Shown here one piece after another: positions 1 through 6,461 of a DNA stretch of 14,056 bases. The translations under genes and the position numbers were made by a program. The stretch is from Prevotellaceae bacterium (lineage in GTDB: Bacteria; Bacteroidota; Bacteroidia; Bacteroidales; UBA932). Position 1 is the first letter of the stretch. Each line of letters begins with the position of its first letter. The notes below the pieces were generated by a model that saw only the letters and a list, made by a program, of their open reading frames with translations, was not told where the DNA came from and did not search any database. The stretch lies in the NCBI GenBank assembly GCA_031287815.1, contig JAITSM010000135.1:1-14056 (forward strand), read 5' to 3'.

Positions 1-79
1 TCCTGGAGGCTAATAAATACGTAAGTCCTACGTAAAAAACGCAAAAAATATGTTACTGGAAATGAGAAACGAAGGAGAG

Positions 80-104
80 CGTTTTGACTGAGTAAGTCAA
101 AACG
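80..104 (-). other. Hairpin in leftward leader
   Basis: CGTTTTGACT (80-89) and AGTCAAAACG (95-104) form a perfect 10-bp stem with a 5-base loop. It would lie just after the start of a transcript from the 116-123 promoter. A second small inverted repeat, TACGTA-AGTCC-TACGTA, is at 18-34. There is no clear T-run after the first stem in the leftward direction, so a leader structure or an operator is likelier than a terminator. The function is unknown. Confidence 0.6.
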
Positions 105-115
105 GAGACCGGGTG

Positions 116-123
116 CAAATTTA
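116..123 (-). promoter_or_regulatory. Possible leftward promoter (-7 box TAAATTTG)
   Basis: On the minus strand this reads TAAATTTG, matching the Bacteroidetes -7 consensus TAnnTTTG, and is followed by GCACCCGG. A TTGCC about 22 bases upstream is a poor -33 match. Transcription would run left, out of the window. No ATG is seen on the minus strand between here and position 1, so any coding start lies outside. The rightward promoter at 13358-13365 has the same GCACCCG after its box. A plausible promoter only. Confidence 0.4.
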
Positions 124-207
124 CAAATAATATTTGATATTCAGGCAAAAATAAATAAAAATTTTAAAAATTCTGTTCTTTTTGGCGGAAAAAGGAAGGG
201 GGGAAAT

Positions 208-277
208 AATGGAGAATGGAGAATGGAGAGTGGAGAATGTCTTTTGAGGCGCAAGCTAATTCTCCATTCTCAATTGA
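208..277. repeat. Heptamer-arm palindromic element E1 (GAGGCGCAAGC core)
   Basis: The left arm is tandem GAGAATG-type heptamers and the right arm is their complement. GAGAATGGAGAAT at 212-224 is matched perfectly by ATTCTCCATTCTC at 259-271. The centre TCTTTTGAGGCGCAAGCTAA recurs in inverse orientation at about 12232-12254 and 13289-13307. It lies in gene-free DNA with no visible coding function. Confidence 0.85.
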
Positions 278-279
278 AT

Positions 280-484
280 AAGCCCGCAGGGCTTGCATTT
301 TCATAACCCCATGCAAGTGGAGCGGAACGCAGCATGGGGAGCTAAGGACTTCCCTGCTTTTCGCGCGGAGCACACGTTTTCCGCTATGCACGGACAGTGC
401 GCCGCGCGAAAGGCAGGGCGGGGCTTCTTCCGCAGGCTGCGCTGGCCTGCGGTTATGAATATTCCGCCCCTTCGGGGCATTTTT
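280..484. repeat. Cluster of nested GC-rich palindromes
   Basis: Five inverted repeats follow one another: AAGCCC/GGGCTT (280-285/289-294); CCCCATGC/GCATGGGG (307-314/332-339); a 17-bp pair with one mismatch (352-368/402-418, starting CCCTGC and ending CAGGG); CCGCAGG/CCTGCGG (430-436/446-452); and GCCCC-TTC-GGGGC (466-478) followed by ATTTTT. The reading frames across it are low-complexity, Arg/Pro/Ala-rich and unlike known proteins, so I treat it as non-coding. It resembles REP/BIME-type intergenic repeats in general form. The last hairpin, with its T-run, could act as a rightward terminator. Confidence 0.75.
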
Positions 485-577
485 AATGGAGAATGGAAAA
501 TCGAGAATTGGCTGGCGCCAGCATTCATCCCCTTCATCCCTTTCCCCGCCCGAAGGGCATTCTCCATTCTTCATTAA
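484..577. repeat. Palindromic element E2 (GCTGGCGCCAGC core)
   Basis: The outer arms AATGGAGAATG (485-495) and CATTCTCCATT (558-568) are a perfect inverted repeat. Between them lie the 12-bp palindrome GCTGGCGCCAGC at 511-522 and a small GCCC-GAA-GGGC hairpin at 548-558. The element begins a few bases after the stop codon of the leftward secreted-protein gene, so its transcript would fold into a long hairpin. A 3'-end or terminator role is possible but unproven. Confidence 0.85.
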
Positions 578-583
578 AAAAGA

Positions 584-2407
584 TTACTTTACCACCTTCC
601 GGTATTGCCATACCTCTTTGCACCACTCGAAATAGATTCCCCAGCCATTGTTGTTGGGGTCATTCGGGTCGGAACGATAGAGGTTTAGAATATTAAACCA
701 GCAATACGTCCTGCTGAGACGCGCTTCAAACTCCGCTCGCGCCTCCGCCTCGCTGGCGGCAGCCACACAACAGGCATTCCACTTGGGGTCATGGCTGCAA
801 TTAGTGCAGGAAGGCTCTCCGCAGGTAACATCGTATGCCACCTTTTGGTTGGAAATGGCGGTACAGCCCCCATTAACGCTTTTTACGGCGCAGGTAAAAC
901 TGCCGGAGAGGTGGCTGGTCAAAACGGTGCTGGTGGCGCCGGAAAGGACATTTCCGTCGCGCAGCCACTGGTAAGCCAACCCGTCGCCGCCGCCGGAAGT
1001 CAGGGTATACGTCGCCATACTTGAGGGGCAGCCTGCGGCAGCCGCGCCGGTGATGGTGGGCGTTGCTGCGGGAGCGTTGTCTACCGTAATGGTCCCGGTA
1101 GCTGCCGGTGAGGAGCAGTTGTCGGGATATTTCAAGGTTACGGTGTAGGTGGTGGTGGTTTGAATCGCGGGGGTGGTATAACTGCCGGTGGTGGTGGTTA
1201 CCGCCGCCGCATTTCCGACCACCCAGCTATACGTACCGCTGCCTCCCGTAACGGTCAGCGCCGCTGTTTCCCCTGCGCAAATAACCGGATTGTTCGCGCC
1301 GGAAATTTCCTGCCCGGCATTTACCGTTATTGTTTTTGCCTCTGTGGCGGCGCTTGTGCAGCCATTCGCGTTCTTTACGCTTGCGCTGTAAGTGTTGTTG
1401 CCGACGGCGGCGAAGGTTTTGCTGTAGGTGTTGGCCGTAGTGGTGGTCGAAACGCCGGCGATATTCCAGGTGTAGGTCATGGCGGTAGTGGCGCCGCTAG
1501 CGACGGTGGCGGTGAATTTTACCGGCGCTCCTGTGCACGCCGTACTTGGGCTGGCGCTTACGGAGAGGGTGGGAATGCCGGTTACGGTAATCGTGCCGGT
1601 TTGTGCGGAGCTGGCGCAGTTATTGGCGTTCCGGAGGGTCACGCTGTAAGTCGTCGAGCCGACAGGCATGGAGGGCGTCGAATAGGTTCCGATAGTGGTT
1701 TTTTGTTCCTTTCCGCCGCCCACTATCCAGGAGTAGGTCATGGCGGTGGTGGTGCCGCCGGAGGCGGTGGCGGTGAGTTTTACCGCGCCGGCGCCGCACC
1801 GGGCGGGCGGGCTGGTTGTCGAAACGACCGGCGCCAGCGGCACATAACCTCCCGGATTGTCCGTCGCATCCGTAATAGTCTTTATACACTTACCGGCATT
1901 GTACGTCGTAACGCCCGCCCCGAGCGCCACGCCGTCGACAATAAACGGCGGCGTACCATACAGCTGGTAGCCGCCGGCGGGGAGAATCCTGGCATTGGGC
2001 GGGTTGTCGCTGACGTAGGCGCACCAGTTGAATTTTTCGGATACATTACTCAGGGCGACGGTAAGAGTGGCGGCATAGGAGCCGCTGGCGCCCTGCAGCC
2101 AAAACCCTTTGTTGCCCGCAGCAACCGTCCCTGCAGAAGGATTGGACACTAAGGCGCGTTGCCAGTCGCCGTCCGTAGCCGTTTGTCCGGCGCTGGCCGG
2201 CCTGTAGTTTACCCACAGCCAGACCTTGCTGTCGTGGCGTTGCCCGTTAATTGTGCCGCGAGAATTGGCCGGCCAGGATATGCCGAAAGTAACCGTCGGC
2301 GGCGTAGCGGAATAATTAACGCGCAGCGGGGTAATCGTTACGCTGCTTTGCGCGGTTATAGCGATGTTGAACAACATGGCTAAAGAGAATAGTACAGTTT
2401 TTTTCAT
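584..2407 (-). CDS. Secreted protein with Ig/PKD-like repeats and Cys-rich tail
   Basis: A predicted exported protein of 607 residues. The start at 2407 is chosen because it gives a clean signal peptide (MKK, then a hydrophobic stretch ending ITAQ at residue 20). The frame stays open 99 codons further up, but that part has no signal peptide and overlaps strong inverted repeats. Residues 21-190 form an N-terminal domain with VTITPLRVNY and KVWLWVNY. Four repeats follow at roughly 193-278, 279-365, 366-444 and 445-528, each with Cys near the start, a YxW in the middle and a Tyr/NxxxC ending; this pattern fits Ig-like or PKD-like adhesive domains. Residues 529-607 are Cys-rich (CxxxxCxxC, then CC) and end in a Trp/Tyr-rich stretch. 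No lipobox or type IX sorting domain is evident. The gene at 13791 shares the N-terminal domain. Probably surface-associated or secreted; specific function not recognised. Confidence 0.8.
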   Translation of the reverse strand: MKKTVLFSLAMLFNIAITAQSSVTITPLRVNYSATPPTVTFGISWPANSRGTINGQRHDSKVWLWVNYRPASAGQTATDGDWQRALVSNPSAGTVAAGNKGFWLQGASGSYAATLTVALSNVSEKFNWCAYVSDNPPNARILPAGGYQLYGTPPFIVDGVALGAGVTTYNAGKCIKTITDATDNPGGYVPLAPVVSTTSPPARCGAGAVKLTATASGGTTTAMTYSWIVGGGKEQKTTIGTYSTPSMPVGSTTYSVTLRNANNCASSAQTGTITVTGIPTLSVSASPSTACTGAPVKFTATVASGATTAMTYTWNIAGVSTTTTANTYSKTFAAVGNNTYSASVKNANGCTSAATEAKTITVNAGQEISGANNPVICAGETAALTVTGGSGTYSWVVGNAAAVTTTTGSYTTPAIQTTTTYTVTLKYPDNCSSPAATGTITVDNAPAATPTITGAAAAGCPSSMATYTLTSGGGDGLAYQWLRDGNVLSGATSTVLTSHLSGSFTCAVKSVNGGCTAISNQKVAYDVTCGEPSCTNCSHDPKWNACCVAAASEAEARAEFEARLSRTYCWFNILNLYRSDPNDPNNNGWGIYFEWCKEVWQYRKVVK

Positions 2408-2880
2408 GGGAACTAATAGTTTTTTTGCCCTTTCATACCGCCTCCCCGCCTTGCGGGCTGGGGAAAGAGGTATTTCAAAGAGCGGATTTATAATTATTGC
2501 GTTTAAAACAATTTCCTGCCGGTATATTTTGTTCTCTGCCGATTTTAATAGTTTTCGGCGGCAGAGTGGACGTTCCGGGTTGTCCGGAACTTTTCCCGTC
2601 CGCTTGTTCCTATTATTCGCGTTTGGATTTCTTCGCTTATTTTTCCTTTTATCGTTGAAAGGATAGCCCCAAAAAGAAACGCGGCCATCGCTTATAACGT
2701 CCACAGGTTCTCAAAAAACCTGCAACCGCATAAGCGAAGACCACTTCTTTACATGTTTGGTTTCACATTATTCCGATTGTATTAAAAATTTTCGAGAATT
2801 CTAAAATGTGGAATAAAAATAAACATTATTGCTACACGCTATGTAAAGAACGGAAGCAGGCAGGGCATTGCCTGCCGCCG
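2408..2880 (-). promoter_or_regulatory. Long structured 5' leader of the secreted-protein gene
   Basis: Between the proposed promoter (2885-2892) and the start at 2407 there are many inverted repeats: GGCAGG/CCTGCC (2859-2864/2871-2876); TTCTTTACAT/ATGTAAAGAA (2745-2754/2841-2850); CAGGTT/AACCTG (2704-2709/2717-2722); GTTCCGG/CCGGAAC (2572-2578/2584-2590) with flanking GGAC/GTCC; and CTCTGCCG/CGGCAGAG (2534-2541/2559-2566). ATAAGCGAAG (2730-2739) can pair either with CTTCGCTTAT (2631-2640, 10 bp) or with CGCTTAT (2689-2695, 7 bp), giving mutually exclusive folds. This looks like a structured mRNA leader. I cannot match it to a known riboswitch class. Confidence 0.5.
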
Positions 2881-2884
2881 ACCA

Positions 2885-2892
2885 CAAATATA
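2885..2892 (-). promoter_or_regulatory. Putative -7 box TATATTTG for the 584-2407 gene
   Basis: The minus strand reads TATATTTG, a match to TAnnTTTG, with no convincing -33 TTTG at the usual 19-base spacing. It points toward the secreted-protein gene and would give a leader of about 470 nt. It is divergent from the peroxidase promoter at 3022-3029; the AT-rich stretch between them holds a small CCGTT/AACGG hairpin (2963-2978). Confidence 0.45.
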
Positions 2893-3021
2893 GAAACAAT
2901 TTTTTGCTTTAAGAAAATTTTTTTTGCAAAAAATATTCTATAGCCGCGCCTATTCGAACTAACCGTTTATGCGAACGGCGGATGCTTAAGGGCTAATTTT
3001 TAATTTCTATTTTAAAAACCG

Positions 3022-3029
3022 TATCTTTG
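3022..3029 (+). promoter_or_regulatory. -7 box TATCTTTG of the peroxidase gene
   Basis: TATCTTTG is an exact TAnnTTTG match, 21 bases before the ATG at 3051. It overlaps an in-frame TTG at 3027, which rules that TTG out as a translation start. Confidence 0.75.
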
Positions 3030-3050
3030 CACGAAATAAAACACAAAATC

Positions 3051-3599
3051 ATGAAAAAATTCTCCCTTCTTTTCTTTGTCGCCACCCTGTGGGCTTGCGG
3101 CGCGCCGGATACCGGCTTTTACAGCTATACGGTCAAAACTATCGATGGCGGCGATTTCGCCCTGTCGCAATTAAAAGGCAAAAAAACGCTGGTCGTAAAC
3201 GTAGCATCGAAGTGCGGGCTAACGCCGCAATACGAACAACTGCAAGCCCTGTATGAAAAACACAAAGACCGTAATTTTACGGTCATCGCATTTCCCGCCA
3301 ATAATTTCGGCGGGCAGGAGCCGGGCACGAACGAAGAAATAAAGGAATTTTGCACCGCCGGCTATGGCGTTACTTTCCCGATGATGGCGAAAATATCGGT
3401 ACAGGGCGACGACATCGCCCCGCTCTACCAATGGCTGACGTCAAAGGCGGCGAACGGGCGCGAAGACGCCGAAGTGCAATGGAATTTCCACAAATTCTTG
3501 ATTGACGAAAACGGCCAATGGGTCAAATCCCTTGCCCCGCGCACCCTCCCGACCGATGAAGAAATCGTTGCATGGATTGAAGGGCGCACGGCTGAATAA
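3051..3599 (+). CDS. Glutathione peroxidase family lipoprotein
   Basis: A thiol peroxidase of the GPx family, 182 residues, expected to reduce hydrogen peroxide or organic peroxides; bacterial Cys-type members usually use thioredoxin. Residues 1-16 are a lipoprotein signal ending LWAC, so Cys16 is probably lipidated and the enzyme faces the periplasm. The family core follows: NVASKCGLT with peroxidatic Cys55 (Cys, not selenocysteine), FPANNFGGQEPG at 81-92, FC at 100-101 with Cys101 as likely resolving cysteine, and WNFHKFL at 144-150. The usual FPCNQFGGQEPG is changed: Cys is Ala83 and the catalytic-tetrad Gln is Asn85. The ATG at 3051 is chosen because the upstream TTG lies inside the promoter. 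It is followed by the ATPase gene, which has its own promoter-like box. Confidence 0.92.
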   Translation: MKKFSLLFFVATLWACGAPDTGFYSYTVKTIDGGDFALSQLKGKKTLVVNVASKCGLTPQYEQLQALYEKHKDRNFTVIAFPANNFGGQEPGTNEEIKEFCTAGYGVTFPMMAKISVQGDDIAPLYQWLTSKAANGREDAEVQWNFHKFLIDENGQWVKSLAPRTLPTDEEIVAWIEGRTAE

Positions 3600-3613
3600 C
3601 CGCCCGCCCCTCC

Positions 3614-3679
3614 TATCTGAAAAATTACATAAAATTTTTCAGGTATAATCGGAAAATTATAGGGAATTTTTCAGGTATA
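3614..3679 (+). promoter_or_regulatory. Inverted plus direct repeat, operator- or terminator-like
   Basis: TATCTGAAAAATT (3614-3626) is an inverted copy, with one mismatch, of AATTTTTCAGGTATA (3633-3647). The latter 15-mer is repeated exactly at 3665-3679, so three half-sites lie just upstream of the ATPase promoter. The first pair could be a hairpin ending the peroxidase transcript. The spare third half-site at 32-bp spacing suggests instead a protein-binding array controlling the ATPase gene. Which one holds cannot be decided from the sequence. Confidence 0.55.
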
Positions 3680-3693
3680 TCGGGGATTTTTTA

Positions 3694-3701
3694 TACTTTT
3701 G
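3694..3701 (+). promoter_or_regulatory. -7 box TACTTTTG of the ATPase gene
   Basis: TACTTTTG fits TAnnTTTG and lies 15 bases before the ATG at 3717. It covers the alternative TTG start at 3699, so that TTG is unlikely to be used. Confidence 0.6.
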
Positions 3702-3716
3702 CAAAAAAATGAGCAA

Positions 3717-4841
3717 ATGATTACGCGGGAACTTCAAACGGTAGTGGAGCAAAAATTGTTCAAAGGAAAGGTTATCGTCCTGACCGGCCCGCGCCAAGTA
3801 GGCAAAACCACCCTGTTGAAACAGATTATAGACCGGCAGCCGCAGCCGATATTGTCGTTGAATTGCGACGAGCCGGAAGTGCGGGCGTTGCTGGGCGATG
3901 CAAATTTACAGGATTTGCGAACGATTGCCGGCAATTATAAACTCATTGTGGTGGACGAGGCGCAACGGGTGAATAATGTGGGCTTGGTTTTGAAACTGCT
4001 TGCCGATTCGTTTCCGTCCGTACAGCTACTGGTTACCGGTTCGTCGTCGCTGGAACTGGCGGACGAAGTGAATGAGCCGCTGACGGGGCGCAAATTCGCC
4101 TATCACCTTTATCCGTTTTCTGTAAAGGAACTGGCTACCGCTACAAATGCACTGGTGGAAAAACAATCGCTGGAAACCCGGCTGATTTATGGCACGTATC
4201 CCGACGTTATCAATTTTCCGGGCGAGGAAAAAGAATGTTTGCTAAACTTGTCGGACAGCTATTTGTACAAGGATATCCTGGCGTTAAGCAACCTCCGGAA
4301 GCCGGTGCATTTGGAACAATTGCTGGTGGCGCTGGCATTGCAGCTGGGGCGCGAAATTTCCTACCATGAACTAGCGCAAACCATCGGGGCGACAGCAGAA
4401 ACGGTGGAACGTTACATCGATTTGCTGGAAAAATGTTTTGTCATTTTCCGGCGACAGGCTTTTAGCCGGAATCATCGCAATGAAATAAAAAAAGGGAAAA
4501 AAATATATTTTTACGATAATGGTATACGCAATGCCATTATTCAAAATTTTGCGCCGCTGAATTTGCGGCAGGACGCCGGCTTTTTATGGGAAAATTATTT
4601 TGTTTCCGAACGGATGAAAGCCAACCACTATCGCCGTTACTTCGCGAAAAATTATTTCTGGCGCACTTTCCAGCAACAGGAAATCGATTTGATAGAAGAA
4701 GCCGACGGCTTACTGACCGCTTTTGAAATCAAATGGAATGAAAAACGCCGCCCCAAAATCCCGGCAGTATTTGCCGGCACTTACCCGCACCACGAGTTTC
4801 ACGTGGTAAACCGCGATAATTACATGGAATACCTCACATAG
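3717..4841 (+). CDS. AAA ATPase with DUF4143 C-terminal domain
   Basis: An ATP-binding protein of 374 residues of the common AAA_14/DUF4143 type. The Walker A motif GPRQVGKTT is at 24-32, Walker B LIVVDE at 76-81 and a sensor-like LLVTGSSS at 104-111. YPFSVKEL at 132-139 is typical of the family. The C-terminal half fits DUF4143; QQEIDLIEE at 320-328 and AFEIKW at 335-340 resemble the core of a PD-(D/E)XK nuclease fold. The cellular role of the family is not established; links to mobile DNA or defence are only suggested. The ATG at 3717 overlaps the stop of a three-codon ORF (MSK, 3709-3720) in an ATGA arrangement. The gene ends 12 bp from the convergent cysS with no hairpin between, and lacks the palindromic element seen after the leftward genes. 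Confidence 0.9.
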   Translation: MITRELQTVVEQKLFKGKVIVLTGPRQVGKTTLLKQIIDRQPQPILSLNCDEPEVRALLGDANLQDLRTIAGNYKLIVVDEAQRVNNVGLVLKLLADSFPSVQLLVTGSSSLELADEVNEPLTGRKFAYHLYPFSVKELATATNALVEKQSLETRLIYGTYPDVINFPGEEKECLLNLSDSYLYKDILALSNLRKPVHLEQLLVALALQLGREISYHELAQTIGATAETVERYIDLLEKCFVIFRRQAFSRNHRNEIKKGKKIYFYDNGIRNAIIQNFAPLNLRQDAGFLWENYFVSERMKANHYRRYFAKNYFWRTFQQQEIDLIEEADGLLTAFEIKWNEKRRPKIPAVFAGTYPHHEFHVVNRDNYMEYLT

Positions 4842-4853
4842 CGTAACAGCCGC

Positions 4854-6320
4854 CTACTGCAAACTGTAACTGCTGCCTTCCTTCGTATCTTTCACCGCCA
4901 CGCCGAGTTTCGCCAGTTCGTCGCGAAGGCGGTCGCTGGCGGCGAAATCTTTGTTGGATTTCGCGGTTTGGCGCAGCTCCAGAATCATTTTGACCAGCCC
5001 GTCGAGGAGGGCGGCATTTCCTGCGCCCTGCCGGTCGTCACGCAGGCCGAGTACGCCGGAAACAATGTCGTCGAACAGTTGCCGCAGTTGCGTTACGGCG
5101 GCTTTTCCCAGCTGCGCTTTTCCGTCGTTGGCGGCGTTAATCAGCCGTGCGGCGTCGAATAAATGGGCAATGGCTACCGGCGTGTTGAGGTCGTCGTCTA
5201 AGGCTTCGTAGATTTTTTTCGTTATTCCGTCCACTTCGGCGGCGTTGGCAGCCGTTTCCGGGAGGGGTAATTTTGCTAAGGCGCTGGAGGCATCGAACAG
5301 CCGCCGCAAGCCTTTTTCCGCCGCTTGCAGGGCGTCGTTACTGAAGTCGAGCGTACTGCGGTAATGCGCTTGCAGGATGAAAAACCGCACCGACATGGGC
5401 GTGTAGGCTTGCGCCAGCAGCGGGTGGCGGCCGGTGAAAAATTCTTCGAGCATAATGGAATTGCCCAGCGACTTTCCCATTTTTTGCCCATTGACGGTAA
5501 TCATATTATTGTGCATCCAGTAGCGGCAGGGGCGGCAGTTGTTGGCTATTTCCGACTGCGCTATTTCCGACTCGTGGTGCGGGAAAAGTAAATCCATGCC
5601 GCCGCCGTGTATGTCGAACTGTTCGCCCAGATATTTGCGCCCCATAGCGGAGCATTCGAGGTGCCAGCCCGGGAAGCCTTCGCTCCATGGCGACTTCCAG
5701 CGCATGATGTGTTCGGGTTGCGCTTTTTTCCAGAGGGCGAAATCCACGCTGTGGCGTTTTTCTTCCTGTCCTTCGAGGTTGTCGCGCGTGGCGGAGAGCA
5801 ATTCGTCCACCACCCGTCCCGAGAGCACGCCGTAATGGTACTGCCGGTTGTATTTCACCACGTCAAAATATACGGAGCCGTTCGCCACATACGCATATCC
5901 CGCATCGAGGATTTGTTGCACCATGTCGATTTGTTCCATAATATGCCCCGAAGCGTTGGGCTCGATACCGGGACGGCGCACATTCAGCGCATCCATCATA
6001 TCGTGGTAGCGGTCGGTATAGTATTTCGCCACTTCCATCGGCTCCAGCCGTTCGAGCCGCGCTTTTTTCGCCAGCTTGTCTTCGCCTGCGTCGGCGTCAT
6101 TTTCCAGGTGCCCTACGTCGGTAATATTGCGCACATAGCGCACTTTGTAGCCCTTGTGCTGCAAGTAGCGGTACAGGATATCGAACGACACCGCCGAGCG
6201 GGCATGCCCCAGGTGCGGGTCGCCATACACCGTAGGGCCGCATACATACATCCCCACATGCGGCGGATGCAGCGGTTCAAACGTTTCTTTTTTTCGGGTA
6301 AGCGTATTGTAAATTTCCAT
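4854..6320 (-). CDS. cysS: Cysteine--tRNA ligase
   Basis: Class I aminoacyl-tRNA synthetase that charges tRNA-Cys with cysteine in the cytoplasm; 488 residues, close to the usual length. The N-terminal catalytic domain starts YVCGPTVYGDPHLGHAR, with the HIGH-type motif HLGH at 36-39. The KMSKS-type loop is KMGKS at 280-284. Zinc ligands are visible as Cys27, Cys223 (HLECSAM), His248 and Glu252 (HHESEIAQ). The C-terminal helical part contains DDDLNTPVA and KDFAASDRLRDEL, as expected for this enzyme. The start at 6320 is fixed by MEIYNTLTRKKE, which matches the family start. Its own promoter box lies only seven bases upstream. It is the last gene of the leftward run and converges with the ATPase gene. 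Confidence 0.97.
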   Translation of the reverse strand: MEIYNTLTRKKETFEPLHPPHVGMYVCGPTVYGDPHLGHARSAVSFDILYRYLQHKGYKVRYVRNITDVGHLENDADAGEDKLAKKARLERLEPMEVAKYYTDRYHDMMDALNVRRPGIEPNASGHIMEQIDMVQQILDAGYAYVANGSVYFDVVKYNRQYHYGVLSGRVVDELLSATRDNLEGQEEKRHSVDFALWKKAQPEHIMRWKSPWSEGFPGWHLECSAMGRKYLGEQFDIHGGGMDLLFPHHESEIAQSEIANNCRPCRYWMHNNMITVNGQKMGKSLGNSIMLEEFFTGRHPLLAQAYTPMSVRFFILQAHYRSTLDFSNDALQAAEKGLRRLFDASSALAKLPLPETAANAAEVDGITKKIYEALDDDLNTPVAIAHLFDAARLINAANDGKAQLGKAAVTQLRQLFDDIVSGVLGLRDDRQGAGNAALLDGLVKMILELRQTAKSNKDFAASDRLRDELAKLGVAVKDTKEGSSYSLQ

Positions 6321-6327
6321 ACGGACG

Positions 6328-6335
6328 CAAAGATA
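6328..6335 (-). promoter_or_regulatory. -7 box TATCTTTG of cysS
   Basis: The minus strand reads TATCTTTG followed by CGTCCGT and then the ATG at 6320. Since Bacteroidetes transcripts start a few bases after this box, the cysS mRNA would have almost no 5' leader. The region where a -33 element would be falls in the edge of the neighbouring palindromic element. Confidence 0.7.
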
Positions 6336-6342
6336 GTAAATT

Positions 6343-6461
6343 TAATGGAGAATGTGCTAATGTGGCTAATGTGCTAATGTGACTAATTGGGCTGGCGCCG
6401 GAGTCATTAAACCCATTAAAAAAATTAGTCACATTAGCACATTAAGAAATTAGCCACATTA
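6343..6461. repeat. Palindromic element E3 (GCTGGCGCCGGAG core)
   Basis: The arms are tandem 8-9 bp words of the type AATGTGCT / AATGTGGCT. A 21-bp stretch at 6368-6388 is repeated in perfect inverse at 6423-6443. Between them is GCTGGCGCCGGAG (6391-6403), a variant of the core used elsewhere. The element fills the whole gap between the barrel gene and cysS, and its end provides the TAA stop of the barrel gene (6459-6461). Confidence 0.9.

Noticed and set aside
164..577. Several overlapping frames of 67-136 residues on both strands
   Set aside because: They cover palindromes and heptamer repeats; their sequences are translated repeats with no signal peptide, promoter or known domain.
1160..2152. 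330-residue open frame on the plus strand
   Set aside because: It is antisense to the Ig-repeat gene, and its Gly/Arg/Ala-rich composition comes from the complementary Thr/Ala/Val codons. No start signal or known motif.
2408..2704. 99-codon N-terminal extension of the secreted protein, starting GTG
   Set aside because: It would bury the signal peptide and overlaps strong inverted repeats. The ATG at 2407 is the better start.
5607..6377. 256-residue plus-strand frame
   Set aside because: Lies opposite cysS, whose motifs are complete on the minus strand.
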